Shown here: positions 8,258 through 16,357 of the stretch, piece after piece
How positions within the stretch are numbered: position 1 is the first letter of the stretch
Layout: each line of letters begins with the position of its first letter
Assembly (NCBI RefSeq): GCF_031954525.1
Contig: NZ_CP134867.1
Coordinates: forward strand, 1,984,001-2,048,000
DNA length: 64,000 nt
Direction: 5' to 3'
Source: Dyella sp. BiH032
GTDB taxonomy: Bacteria; Pseudomonadota; Gammaproteobacteria; Xanthomonadales; Rhodanobacteraceae
Made by a program: the position numbers and the translations under genes
Notes under the pieces: model-generated
Database searches by the model: none
What the model was told of the DNA's origin: nothing
What the model saw: the letters and a program-made list of their open reading frames with translations, nothing else

Positions 8258-10999
8258 ATGCGTAACGCTCGTACTGGCTTGCGAAGACCCCTGCTGCAGA
8301 GGCTGCTGCCGCTGGCCTACGCACTGGCGGCGATGCTCGGGTTGATCCTCGCCCTTACGTGGGGGGCCTTGCAGCTCCAGGTGACTCTCGCCGGTTTTCT
8401 CAACGGCGAGAGTCTTTGGTCCAAGGCGCAGAAGCAGGCGGTGGTGGACCTGGAGAACTACGCGGTCAAGGGCGACCCGGCCTACCTGCGCAGCTTCCGC
8501 CGCAACTATGCCGTGCTCACCACGGATCGCTATGCGCGCGACAAGATCGACAGCGGCCGGTTCGAGCGCGCCGACGTCATCGAGGCGTTCCGCCGCGGCG
8601 GCGTGATCCCCTCGGCGATTCCGGGCATGGTGTTCATCCTGCAGTACTTCTCCGCCGCGCCGCACATGCGCGAGGCGCTGGCCGACTGGCATTCGGTGGA
8701 CGGCCAGATCGAGGAACTCGACGTCATCGCGGGCGAACTCGAACGCAGCTACGGCGCGGGTACGCCACCGCTCGCCGAGATCGCGCGGCAACGCGACCGC
8801 ATCCATCGCCTCAACGATTTCATCGAGCCGCGCAGCAGCAGCTTCTCGCTGCACATCGCCAATGGCGCCACCTGGATGGGCCGGGTGCTGTTCGCCAGCG
8901 TGGCCCTGATCACCCTGGTCGCCGGATTGCTGTGGCTGCGCATGGCGCGGCGCATCCTGGCGGGCATCCGCGGCACCGAGGAACGCTACCGGCTGCTGTT
9001 CGACAGCGCGACGTCCGCCATCGTGATGGTCGATGAGTCGTCCGGCGACATCCTCGACGTCAACCGCACGGCGACCCATTGGACCGGACGCGGCGCCGAC
9101 GATCTGGTGGGCGAGCCGTTCGGCCGCCTGTTCGCTTCCGCCGAGGCACCCCAGGACGGCGCGATCGCCTTGCTGCGCGATGGCGCGGGCGAAACCCGGC
9201 CGGTCGAGATGCAGAGTGCCCTGGCACTGTGGGGCGACCGCTTCGTGCGCCAGGCGATCATCAGCGACGTCTCCGAGCGCCTGACCATGGAGCACGAGCG
9301 GCGCATCGCTTCCGAGGCGCTGGCCGGCATCGCCGAGGGCGTGGTGATCGCCGACGCCGAGCGCCGCATCACCACCGCGAACACGGCGTTCAGCCGCATC
9401 ACCGGCTACGACGCTGAAGAAGTGCGCACCCGCCGTTTCGACGAAACCCGCTGCATGCCCGACGGCACGCCGCTGCCGGCCTCGATCTGGGAAACCGTCG
9501 CCAACGGCGGCAACTGGAAGGGCGAGGTCTCCAGCCGGCGGCGTGACGGCAGCAATTACCCGGAGCTGCTGAGCATCAGCGCCATCCGCGACACCTACGG
9601 GCGGGTGCAGCACTACGTCGCCGTGCTTACCGACATCACGGCGATCAAGGCCGACCGCCTGCGCCTTGAGCACCTGGCCACGCACGACCCACTCACCGGG
9701 CTGGTCAACCGTGCGGAGTTCGAGCGGTTGTGCGAACAGGCCATTTTGAACGCCACGCACGAGCGCACCGCGGTCGCGGTGCTGTTCGTCGACCTGGACG
9801 CCTTCAAGGTGGTGAACGACAGCTACAGCCACGCCATCGGCGACAGCCTGCTGGTCAAGGTGGCCGAACGCATCGACCGGGCGCTCGGCCCGCACGACGT
9901 GGCCGGCCGCATCGGTGGCGACGAATTCACCGTGCTGCTGGGCCAGCTGCCCACCCGCGAGGACGCGCGCAGCATGGCCAACCGGCTGCTCAGTGCGCTG
10001 GCCGAGCCGGTCATGGTGGGCGATTACGAGATCGCTCTCAGCGCCAGCATCGGCGTCGCGGGCTATCCGCTCGACGGCGGCGACCCGATCACGCTGATCA
10101 CCAACGCCGATGCCGCGATGTACGTGGCCAAGACCGAGGAGCGCAACGCGTTCCGCTTCTATACCCCGCTGATGCATGCGGACGCGCGGCGGCGCCTGAT
10201 GCTTGGCGTGGACCTGCGCCAGGCGCTGGCGCGCGACGAGTTTTACCTCGTCTTCCAGCCTAACGTGGAGCTTCGCACCGGCCGCATCGTCGCGGTGGAA
10301 GCGCTGTTGCGCTGGCGCCATCCCGAGCGCGGCGTGCTGCTGCCGGACGAATTCATCCCCATGGCGGAAAGCCTGGGCCTGATCCGCCAGATCGACGAAT
10401 GGGTGATGCGCCAGGCCTGCGCACAGGTGCGGCGCTGGGACCTGGCGCACCTGCCGCCGCTGCGCATGGCGATCAATGTCTCAGCCAGCACGTTCGGCCA
10501 TCGCACCTTCATCGAGCGGCTCAGCGCCGCGCTCGATGCCGAGCAGCTCGACGGCAAGCGGCTGCTGGTGGAGATCACCGAAGGCGCGATCCTGCGCCTG
10601 GGCGAGCAGACCGACCGCACCATGCATGCGCTGCACGCGCTGGGCGTGGGCGTGGCGATCGACGACTTCGGCACCGGCTATTCCTCGCTGGCCTACCTCA
10701 AGCTGTCGGCCATCGCCTTCCTGAAGATCGACCGCTCCTTCATCAACGGCCTGCCGCAGGATTCGAACAACGCCGCCATCACCGAGGCCATGCTGGCCAT
10801 CGCACGCAGCCTCGGCCTGCGGCCGATCGCCGAGGGCATCGAGACCCAGGAGCAGCACGATTTCCTGCTCAAGGCCGGCTGTGCGGAGGGGCAGGGCTTC
10901 TTCTACTCGCGTCCCGAGGCCGCCGAGGAAATCGAGCGCCAGCTGGCGCGCAACCCGCGCCAGGCGAAACTGCGGCTGGTACCGCCGAAGCATCGCTGA
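8258..10999 (+). CDS. Membrane-anchored PAS-GGDEF-EAL protein (cyclic di-GMP turnover)
   Basis: A 913-residue protein from the ATG at 8258, which has GAGGA ten bases upstream; the in-frame ATG at 8240 is the alternative. Order: transmembrane helix about 17-42, a helical periplasmic sensor (about 45-205, with a CHASE3-like phrase ENYAVKGDPAYLRSFRR), a second transmembrane helix, two PAS domains (about 240-460), GGDEF (motif at 553-557, intact) and EAL (681-683). EAL motifs ITEG, DDFGTGYSSL, LKIDRSF and EGIETQ are present. The RxxD inhibitory site expected before GGDEF is missing (GPHD instead). Both activities look possible; which one dominates is unknown. It begins 72 bases after undA and may be co-transcribed. 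Confidence 0.92.
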   Translation: MRNARTGLRRPLLQRLLPLAYALAAMLGLILALTWGALQLQVTLAGFLNGESLWSKAQKQAVVDLENYAVKGDPAYLRSFRRNYAVLTTDRYARDKIDSGRFERADVIEAFRRGGVIPSAIPGMVFILQYFSAAPHMREALADWHSVDGQIEELDVIAGELERSYGAGTPPLAEIARQRDRIHRLNDFIEPRSSSFSLHIANGATWMGRVLFASVALITLVAGLLWLRMARRILAGIRGTEERYRLLFDSATSAIVMVDESSGDILDVNRTATHWTGRGADDLVGEPFGRLFASAEAPQDGAIALLRDGAGETRPVEMQSALALWGDRFVRQAIISDVSERLTMEHERRIASEALAGIAEGVVIADAERRITTANTAFSRITGYDAEEVRTRRFDETRCMPDGTPLPASIWETVANGGNWKGEVSSRRRDGSNYPELLSISAIRDTYGRVQHYVAVLTDITAIKADRLRLEHLATHDPLTGLVNRAEFERLCEQAILNATHERTAVAVLFVDLDAFKVVNDSYSHAIGDSLLVKVAERIDRALGPHDVAGRIGGDEFTVLLGQLPTREDARSMANRLLSALAEPVMVGDYEIALSASIGVAGYPLDGGDPITLITNADAAMYVAKTEERNAFRFYTPLMHADARRRLMLGVDLRQALARDEFYLVFQPNVELRTGRIVAVEALLRWRHPERGVLLPDEFIPMAESLGLIRQIDEWVMRQACAQVRRWDLAHLPPLRMAINVSASTFGHRTFIERLSAALDAEQLDGKRLLVEITEGAILRLGEQTDRTMHALHALGVGVAIDDFGTGYSSLAYLKLSAIAFLKIDRSFINGLPQDSNNAAITEAMLAIARSLGLRPIAEGIETQEQHDFLLKAGCAEGQGFFYSRPEAAEEIERQLARNPRQAKLRLVPPKHR

Positions 11000-11051
11000 C
11001 GCGCGCCGTGCGACATGCCTGCGTCGCACACGTAGTTCGCAGCCAACGTAG

Positions 11052-11078
11052 GTTGGAGTGAGCAAAGCGAACTCCAAC
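11052..11078. repeat. GTAGGTTGG-type palindromic repeat
   Basis: GTTGGAGT and ACTCCAAC pair across an 11-base loop (GAGCAAAGCGA), preceded by ACGTAG. A similar unit, GTTGGGG...CCCCAAC, also preceded by GTAG, lies at 17672-17696. Both are intergenic. This copy sits between two convergent genes and could end transcription from either side, though there is no T-tract. Confidence 0.55.
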
Positions 11079-11122
11079 ACTCCTCCACCGTTGCGAGTCC
11101 GCCATCCACATGGCGTTCGCCT

Positions 11123-11866
11123 TCAGTGAATCTGCACCCCCACCACGCTTTCCTCCGGCCTGTAATCCGAGGGGAACAGCTCTTTCAGATGCCGCACCTT
11201 CGGCGCATCGTTGATCACGATGTAGGGCGAGTCCGGGTGCAGCCGGGCGAAGTCCTGGTGATAGGCCTCCGCCATGTAGAACGCCTGCAGCGGCACCACC
11301 TGGGTGGCGATCGGTGCGCGGAACACGTGGGCTTGGTCGAGTTGCGCGATATAAGCCGTGGCGATGCGCTTCTGCTCATCGTTGGCATAGAAAATCGCCG
11401 AACGGTACTGCGGGCCCACGTCCGGGCCCTGGCGGTTGAGCTGGGTCGGGTCGGCCGCGACCGAGAAGAACACCTGCAGCAGCTTGCCGTAGCTCACCTT
11501 GGCCGGGTCGTAGACGATCTTCACCGACTCCGCGTGGCCGGTACGGCCGCTGGATACCTGTTCGTAGTCCGCGGTGGCGGCGTCGCCGCCGGCGTAGCCG
11601 GACCACACTTTCCTGACGCCCTTGACGTGTTCGAACACCGATTCGACGCCCCAGAAGCAGCCCCCGGCGAAGACGGCGGTCTGCTCGCCGCGCTGCGCGG
11701 GCGGTGCCGCGTCGAGTGCCGGCGGCGGTGCGGCCACGGGCGCGCTGTCGGCGGAGACGACGCCGCAGGCGGCCAGTCCCGCGGCAAGCATCAGGCTGGC
11801 GAGGACGCGCAGGCGGGGCAGGCGGGCGGCAGCCCGGCGGGCAGGGGGCAGGTGCGTAGTGGACAT
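11123..11866 (-). CDS. msrA: Peptide-methionine (S)-S-oxide reductase, lipoprotein type
   Basis: A 247-residue MsrA, which reduces methionine-S-sulfoxide in proteins. The catalytic motif GGCFWG is at 68-73 with C70 as the nucleophile. The N-terminus carries a hydrophobic signal ending in LAAC, with C34 as the probable lipidation site, then a proline/alanine linker to about residue 60. This suggests an envelope-anchored enzyme acting in the periplasm. No other cysteine is present, so no resolving cysteine is available within the chain and recycling must use an external reductant. The start at 11866 has GGAGCG upstream. It is convergent with the cyclic-di-GMP gene and divergent from the acetyltransferase. 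Confidence 0.92.
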   Translation of the reverse strand: MSTTHLPPARRAAARLPRLRVLASLMLAAGLAACGVVSADSAPVAAPPPALDAAPPAQRGEQTAVFAGGCFWGVESVFEHVKGVRKVWSGYAGGDAATADYEQVSSGRTGHAESVKIVYDPAKVSYGKLLQVFFSVAADPTQLNRQGPDVGPQYRSAIFYANDEQKRIATAYIAQLDQAHVFRAPIATQVVPLQAFYMAEAYHQDFARLHPDSPYIVINDAPKVRHLKELFPSDYRPEESVVGVQIH

Positions 11867-11984
11867 GGCGGGCGCTCCAATGACTGGGTCAGCCTCCTTT
11901 CGCCCGAGCGTCGCCATCCGTTACCCGTCGTCGTCCTTGGGCGATGGTATGGTGCCGCCTCCCCGTTTTCCGGATCCCCCCGAC

Positions 11985-12809
11985 ATGACACACGCCATCG
12001 ACTTGCCGGCTTATCTTCGACGCATCGGCTACACGGGCGAGGTGAAGCCGGACGTCGCGACCTTGCGCGCGCTGGCCGCGGCGCACGTGGCGGCGATTCC
12101 GTTCGAGAACCTCGATCCCTTCCTCGGCGTGCCGGTGGTACTGGAATTGCCGCGCTTGGAGCGCAAACTGATCGAGCACGGCCGCGGCGGCTACTGCTTC
12201 GAGCACAACTTCCTGTTCCGCGAGGTGCTGCGCACGATCGGCTACCCGGTCACCGGCCTGATCGCGCGCGTACTGTGGCAGCGCGACGAAAGCGAGATCA
12301 CGGCGCAGAGCCACATGCTGCTGCGCGTGGAGATCGAGGGCGAGAGCTGGCTGGCCGACGTGGGCTTCGGCGGGATGGTGCTGTCGGGTGCGCTGCGTCT
12401 GGTGCCCGGCATCGAGCAGCCTAGCGCGCACGAGCCCTACCGGCTGCTGGAAGACAACGGCCAATGGCGCATGCAGGCGCTGGTACGCGGGCAGTGGTGG
12501 ACGCTGTACCGCTTCGACCTGCAACCGCGCGAGGACATCGACTACGTGGTGGCGAACCACTACACCTCGACCTTTCCGCAGTCGCACTTCCTGCACCAGC
12601 TCACCATCGCGCGCAGCGTGCCGGGCCGGCGCCTGAGCCTGCGCAGCCGCGATTTCACCGTGCATCACCTCGGCGGCGAGTCGGTCCGGCGCACCTTGGG
12701 CAGCGCGGAGGAGATCCTTGAGGTACTGGAGCGGGAGTTCCAGATCCAGGTGCCGCGGCTGTCGCACCTGCTGGCGCGTTTCGACGCCTTGCCGATGCCC
12801 GCCGCCTGA
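11985..12809 (+). CDS. nat: Arylamine N-acetyltransferase
   Basis: A 274-residue NAT-family enzyme, typical length. It transfers an acetyl group from acetyl-CoA to aromatic amines or hydrazines in the cytoplasm. The catalytic triad is visible: C71 in RGGYCFEHN, H110 in AQSHMLLRV and D125 in LADVGFGG. The N-terminal FENLDPFLG motif is also standard. The start at 11985 (MTHAIDLPAYLRRIGY) fits the family; the frame is open upstream to 11622 only as an overlap with the divergent msrA. The native substrate is unknown, as for most bacterial members. Confidence 0.94.
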   Translation: MTHAIDLPAYLRRIGYTGEVKPDVATLRALAAAHVAAIPFENLDPFLGVPVVLELPRLERKLIEHGRGGYCFEHNFLFREVLRTIGYPVTGLIARVLWQRDESEITAQSHMLLRVEIEGESWLADVGFGGMVLSGALRLVPGIEQPSAHEPYRLLEDNGQWRMQALVRGQWWTLYRFDLQPREDIDYVVANHYTSTFPQSHFLHQLTIARSVPGRRLSLRSRDFTVHHLGGESVRRTLGSAEEILEVLEREFQIQVPRLSHLLARFDALPMPAA

Positions 12810-12818
12810 GCGCGTGGC

Positions 12819-13046
12819 TCAGGCGGGCCGCTTGACCCGAATCCGCATGCCTTCGACGTCTACCACCTGGCCTGCGTGGATCTTGCAGGTCTTGCGCAGC
12901 TCCTGCTGCCCGTCGACGTAGACCGCGCCGCTGGCCACGATCGCCTTGCCGGCACCGCCGCTGTCGCACAGGCCGGTCAGTTTCAGCAACTGGTTGAGTT
13001 CCACATATTCGTGGCGGTCGTCGAGTTCGAAGTCGAGGGCTGGCAT
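12819..13046 (-). CDS. S4-domain RNA-binding protein (YbcJ-like)
   Basis: A 75-residue protein made of a single S4 RNA-binding domain: the helix pair YVELNQLLKLTGLCDSGGAGK, then the strand region VASGAVYVDGQQELRK and GQVVDV. The family includes E. coli YbcJ and is thought to bind RNA or ribosomes. It converges with nat (9 bases between stops) and lies 14 bases after barstar on the same strand, so it may be the last gene of the ribonuclease-barstar transcript. Confidence 0.88.
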   Translation of the reverse strand: MPALDFELDDRHEYVELNQLLKLTGLCDSGGAGKAIVASGAVYVDGQQELRKTCKIHAGQVVDVEGMRIRVKRPA

Positions 13047-13060
13047 CGGTGCGTTGGTGT

Positions 13061-13495
13061 TCAGAAGTCAGGGTCGTTGAAAGCGCTTTCGGGCATGGCG
13101 AAGAAGGCGAAGAACAGCCGCTCGTCCTCCTGCCATTCCTCGGCCGCCTCGTCGAGGATGTCGAGCAGGACGTCGAAGTCTTCCTCGTTGGCATCGCGCA
13201 GGTCGTCGGCATGGTCGAAGAGCAGCAGGTAGCCTTCGCCGGGCAGCCATTGCAGGTCGCGCACGCAGTCGGAGAGCGCATCCCAGTTGCCGCCGAAGTC
13301 CTCCGGCAGCCGCAGCGACGTCCGCAGGCGGCGCAGCAGTTCCTCCTTGCCGGTGCAGCCGCGCAGGCTGGTGCGCGCGACGAACAGTCCCTGGCCCTGG
13401 CCTTGCGCGGCAAGCGGGGCAAGGTCTTCTTCGATCACGAAGAACACGCCACCGGCGCTGGGGTCGGTCAAATCGATGTCGTAGTCGTCGGTCAT
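13061..13495 (-). CDS. Barstar-family ribonuclease inhibitor
   Basis: A 144-residue cytoplasmic protein with the barstar fold. The signature FGGNWDALSDCVRDL corresponds to the barstar helix-loop that blocks the ribonuclease active site, and the C-terminal half is strongly acidic (EEDFDVLLDILDEAAEEW). Its ATG overlaps the TGA of the upstream secreted ribonuclease gene, so the pair is translationally coupled. By family knowledge it protects the cell from its own ribonuclease before export. An N-terminal extension of about 35 residues before the usual barstar start is present and unexplained. Confidence 0.9.
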   Translation of the reverse strand: MTDDYDIDLTDPSAGGVFFVIEEDLAPLAAQGQGQGLFVARTSLRGCTGKEELLRRLRTSLRLPEDFGGNWDALSDCVRDLQWLPGEGYLLLFDHADDLRDANEEDFDVLLDILDEAAEEWQEDERLFFAFFAMPESAFNDPDF

Positions 13496-13962
13496 CGCGG
13501 TACCTCGAAAGCGCGGAACGTGCGGTAGTGATCGTCGGTGTAGTAGTAGACCACCGGCGGGTTACCGCCCGTAATGATGCGCCGGGCCCCGCGATAGTCG
13601 AGCCCTGGCGTGTCCACGGTGTATTCGCGGTAGTAGCCCCGCGGCCGGGGCGGAAGCCGCCCCTCGCGATTGCCGAAGACGGTGCCGTCCTGGCGGTGCG
13701 GGAAAGGGCCGCCGCGGGCGATCAGGGCGAGCGTGTCCCGCGCTTCGGCGGGCAGGAAGGCGGGCAGGCCGGCCGGCGATCGAGCGCCGGCGTCTTCGCC
13801 GGCGCGGCCGGGCGGCGCGGCCGGAACCCGGCTCGGGACCTGGCCTGCGGCCGGAGTGGCGGAGGCGAGCGGCGGCGGCGCGGGAGCCGGCGCGTGGCGG
13901 TTCCACAGGATCGCCGCGATCGCCACCACGGCCAGCAACAGCAAGGCTTTGAGCGAGCGCAT
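13492..13962 (-). CDS. Secreted guanyl-specific ribonuclease (RNase Sa/barnase family)
   Basis: A 156-residue protein from the ATG at 13962. A hydrophobic N-terminal segment (LLLLAVVAIAAILW) is a signal peptide or membrane anchor, and a proline/alanine-rich linker follows to about residue 65. The catalytic domain (about 68-156) closely follows Streptomyces RNase Sa: LPAEARDTLALI, QDGTVFGNRE with guanine-binding E100, YREYT with general base E113, R124 and DDHYRTF with H145. All catalytic residues are kept, so an active, exported endoribonuclease cutting after G is expected. The next gene, overlapping by four bases, is its barstar-type inhibitor. A longer start at 14034 would precede the signal and is unlikely. 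Confidence 0.92.
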   Translation of the reverse strand: MRSLKALLLLAVVAIAAILWNRHAPAPAPPPLASATPAAGQVPSRVPAAPPGRAGEDAGARSPAGLPAFLPAEARDTLALIARGGPFPHRQDGTVFGNREGRLPPRPRGYYREYTVDTPGLDYRGARRIITGGNPPVVYYYTDDHYRTFRAFEVPR

Positions 13963-14080
13963 CGAGATTCCCCCAGGAAGTGGCGCGCAGCTTAGCAGGC
14001 GCGACTGAAGGGCTCTTCGGCTTGGTGGCCGCAAGAACTTGCGTCACACTCGGGGCTTTTGGCCGGTCCCGGGAGCACGC

Positions 14081-15634
14081 ATGAGCGCCGCCCTTCCATC
14101 CGCGCGCGGCCGCCTGCCGCGCCAGATCCCCTACATCATCGGCAACGAGGGCTGCGAGCGCTTTTCCTTCTACGGGATGCGCAACATCCTCACGCCGTTC
14201 CTGATCACTTCGCTGCTGCTGCATCTGCCGGAGGCGGAGCGTCCCGGTGCGGCGAAGGACGTATTCCACACCTTCGTCATCGGCGTGTACTTCTTCCCGC
14301 TGCTGGGCGGCTGGCTGGCCGACCGCTTCTTCGGCAAGTACCACACGGTGCTGTGGATGAGCCTGGTGTACTGCCTGGGCCACCTGTGCCTGGCGCTGTT
14401 CGAGCGCCATCCCACCGGCTTCTACGCCGGACTGGGCCTGATTGCGCTGGGCGCGGGCGGCATCAAGCCGTTGGTGGCGTCGTTCGTCGGCGACCAGTTC
14501 GACCAGGGCAACAAGCACCTGGCGAAAGTTGTGTTCGATGCCTTTTACTGGATCATCAACTTCGGCTCGTTCTTCGCGTCGCTGCTGATGCCGATGTTCC
14601 TGCACCACTTCGGGGCGGCCGTGGCGTTCGGCATTCCCGGCGCGCTGATGTTCGTCGCCACCTTCGTGTTGTGGCTGGGGCGCCGCCGCTACGTGATGGT
14701 GCCGCCGTCGCCGCCCGATCCGGACGCGTTTTCCCGCGTGGTGCGCACGGCGCTGCTCGCCCAGTTGCCAGGCCAGGGACGTGCCGGCCTGTGGCTGGCG
14801 GGCGCGGGCGCGCTCGCTGCCGCGGTGGCGCTGGCCATGACGCCTTGGCTGGGATTCGTGATCGCGCTGTGCCTGGCCATCGTCGCCCTGATCGGCGGCA
14901 TCGGCGGCGGCGCGTGGCTGCAGATGGAACGGGCGCGCGGCCGGCATCCGGATGTCGCAGTGGACGGCGCGCGCAACGTGCTGCGGGTGCTGGTGATCTT
15001 CGCGCTCACCACGCCGTTCTTCTCGCTGTTCGACCAGAAGGCATCGACCTGGGTGCTGCAAGGCCATGCGATGAGCACGCCGCACTGGTTCCATCCCGCG
15101 CAGATGCAGGCGCTGAACCCGCTGCTGGTGATGCTGCTGATCCCCTTCAACAACCTGGTGCTGTTCCCGCTGCTGCGTCGGCGCCGTTGCGAGCCGACCG
15201 CGCTGCGCAAGATGACCGCCGGCATCGCCTTCGCCGGCGTGGCCTGGATCGTGGTCGGCGGCTACCAGCTGCTGCTCGATGATGGGCACGGCCTGTCGAT
15301 CGTGTGGCAGGTGTTGCCTTACCTGTTGCTGACGTTCGGCGAGGTGCTGGTGGCGGCGACCGGGCCCGAATTCGCCTACAGCCAGGCGCCGGCCTCGATG
15401 AAGGGCGTGATGATGAGCTTCTGGTACCTGGCCACCACCATCGGCAACCTGTGGGTGCTGATCGCCAACGCGGCTGTGCGCAACGACACGGTGACGGGCC
15501 ATATCGAGGCGACGGGCCTGAGCGCCGATGCCTTCCAGATGTTCTTCTTCGCGGCGTTCGCCCTGCTGGCGGCACTGGCCTTCGGCGCCTATGCGCGCCG
15601 GTACCGCGAGGTCGACAACTACCGGGCCGCCTGA
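14081..15634 (+). CDS. Proton-dependent di/tripeptide transporter (POT family MFS)
   Basis: A 517-residue inner-membrane protein with about 14 hydrophobic segments. It resembles DtpT-like peptide:H+ symporters. The POT signature ExxER in helix 1 is present (E23, E26, R27 in GNEGCERFSFYG). The second signature around FDAFYWIINFGSFFAS is also typical. It imports small peptides using the proton gradient. The start at 14081 has GGGAGC upstream. It diverges from the secreted ribonuclease gene. Confidence 0.93.
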   Translation: MSAALPSARGRLPRQIPYIIGNEGCERFSFYGMRNILTPFLITSLLLHLPEAERPGAAKDVFHTFVIGVYFFPLLGGWLADRFFGKYHTVLWMSLVYCLGHLCLALFERHPTGFYAGLGLIALGAGGIKPLVASFVGDQFDQGNKHLAKVVFDAFYWIINFGSFFASLLMPMFLHHFGAAVAFGIPGALMFVATFVLWLGRRRYVMVPPSPPDPDAFSRVVRTALLAQLPGQGRAGLWLAGAGALAAAVALAMTPWLGFVIALCLAIVALIGGIGGGAWLQMERARGRHPDVAVDGARNVLRVLVIFALTTPFFSLFDQKASTWVLQGHAMSTPHWFHPAQMQALNPLLVMLLIPFNNLVLFPLLRRRRCEPTALRKMTAGIAFAGVAWIVVGGYQLLLDDGHGLSIVWQVLPYLLLTFGEVLVAATGPEFAYSQAPASMKGVMMSFWYLATTIGNLWVLIANAAVRNDTVTGHIEATGLSADAFQMFFFAAFALLAALAFGAYARRYREVDNYRAA

Positions 15635-15786
15635 CCTCATTCCGGCAAATGGACGGCTAGACGGATGCGGCGCGGCGATGGCGTGCCGTGCCTTTTCCTG
15701 CGAACGGGTACGCAGTGGCGCGCTCCGAGCGTTGATCGGCCGCGGGCGCGCATGTACATTCCCAGAAATTTTGCATGGGGGGATCC

Positions 15787-16329
15787 ATGAGCGAACGACG
15801 GATGGGCCGGGCTGCGTGCCTGGTAGCGATGGCCGCGGCGCTGTGCGCCTGCGGTGGGCAGAAGGTACGCGATACCGTGCCCGTGGACGCGCTGGTGGTG
15901 CCGGCCTTCGCGCCGTGGATCAGCGTGGAGCCCACCCAGGGCGACCTGCAGGTGCGCGGATTGGACGAGAAGGTGGTCCTCACCCCGTCGCGGCCGGTCT
16001 CCGAGGTGCTGCAGGCCCAGCTGCGCAAGGCGCTGCAGCCGGCCTACATCTCCAACCTCACGTTGGCCTGCGAGCGCGTGAAGACCGACATGCGCGTACG
16101 CCACGAGGACGACAAGCCGTCCATCGCCACGCTGGACATCAGCATGCGCTGCACGACCAATGCGCGCGGTTTCGTCACCCGCAGCGAGCCGCACCTGGAA
16201 CCGTCGGCCGAGGTCAACGCGCAGACGGACTACTCCAAGCTGTTCGTCAGCCTGCTGGGCAACGCCTCGAACGAACTGGCGACCAAGCTGCAAGCCGACA
16301 TCGACGCCAGCAAGAGCAACCTCAAGTAA
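15787..16329 (+). CDS. Probable lipoprotein of unknown function
   Basis: A 180-residue protein. The ATG at 15787 is chosen because GGGGGGA lies directly upstream; the ATG at 15775 is an alternative. The N-terminus has a signal with a cysteine in LCACGG suited to lipidation. The mature protein has a repeated hydrophobic/polar pattern and two cysteines (LACERVK, SMRCTTN). Its outline (LRKALQPAY, DYSKLFVSLLGNASNELATKLQADI) recalls YajG-like outer-membrane lipoproteins, but I cannot assign it to a named family. Confidence 0.75.
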   Translation: MSERRMGRAACLVAMAAALCACGGQKVRDTVPVDALVVPAFAPWISVEPTQGDLQVRGLDEKVVLTPSRPVSEVLQAQLRKALQPAYISNLTLACERVKTDMRVRHEDDKPSIATLDISMRCTTNARGFVTRSEPHLEPSAEVNAQTDYSKLFVSLLGNASNELATKLQADIDASKSNLK

Positions 16330-16336
16330 GTCGCGT

Positions 16337-16357
16337 GGCCCGGCTCAGCGCCGGGCC
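16337..16357. terminator. Hairpin between convergent genes
   Basis: A perfect 8-bp stem (GGCCCGGC/GCCGGGCC) with loop TCAGC overlaps the 3' end of the minus-strand flavoprotein gene and lies just after the lipoprotein stop. It has no clear T-tract on either strand, so termination there is tentative. Confidence 0.4.

Noticed and set aside
13061..13962. Part of a polymorphic toxin (contact-dependent inhibition) system
   Set aside because: The ribonuclease is short, with its own signal or anchor, and no large delivery protein or orphan immunity cassette is adjacent.
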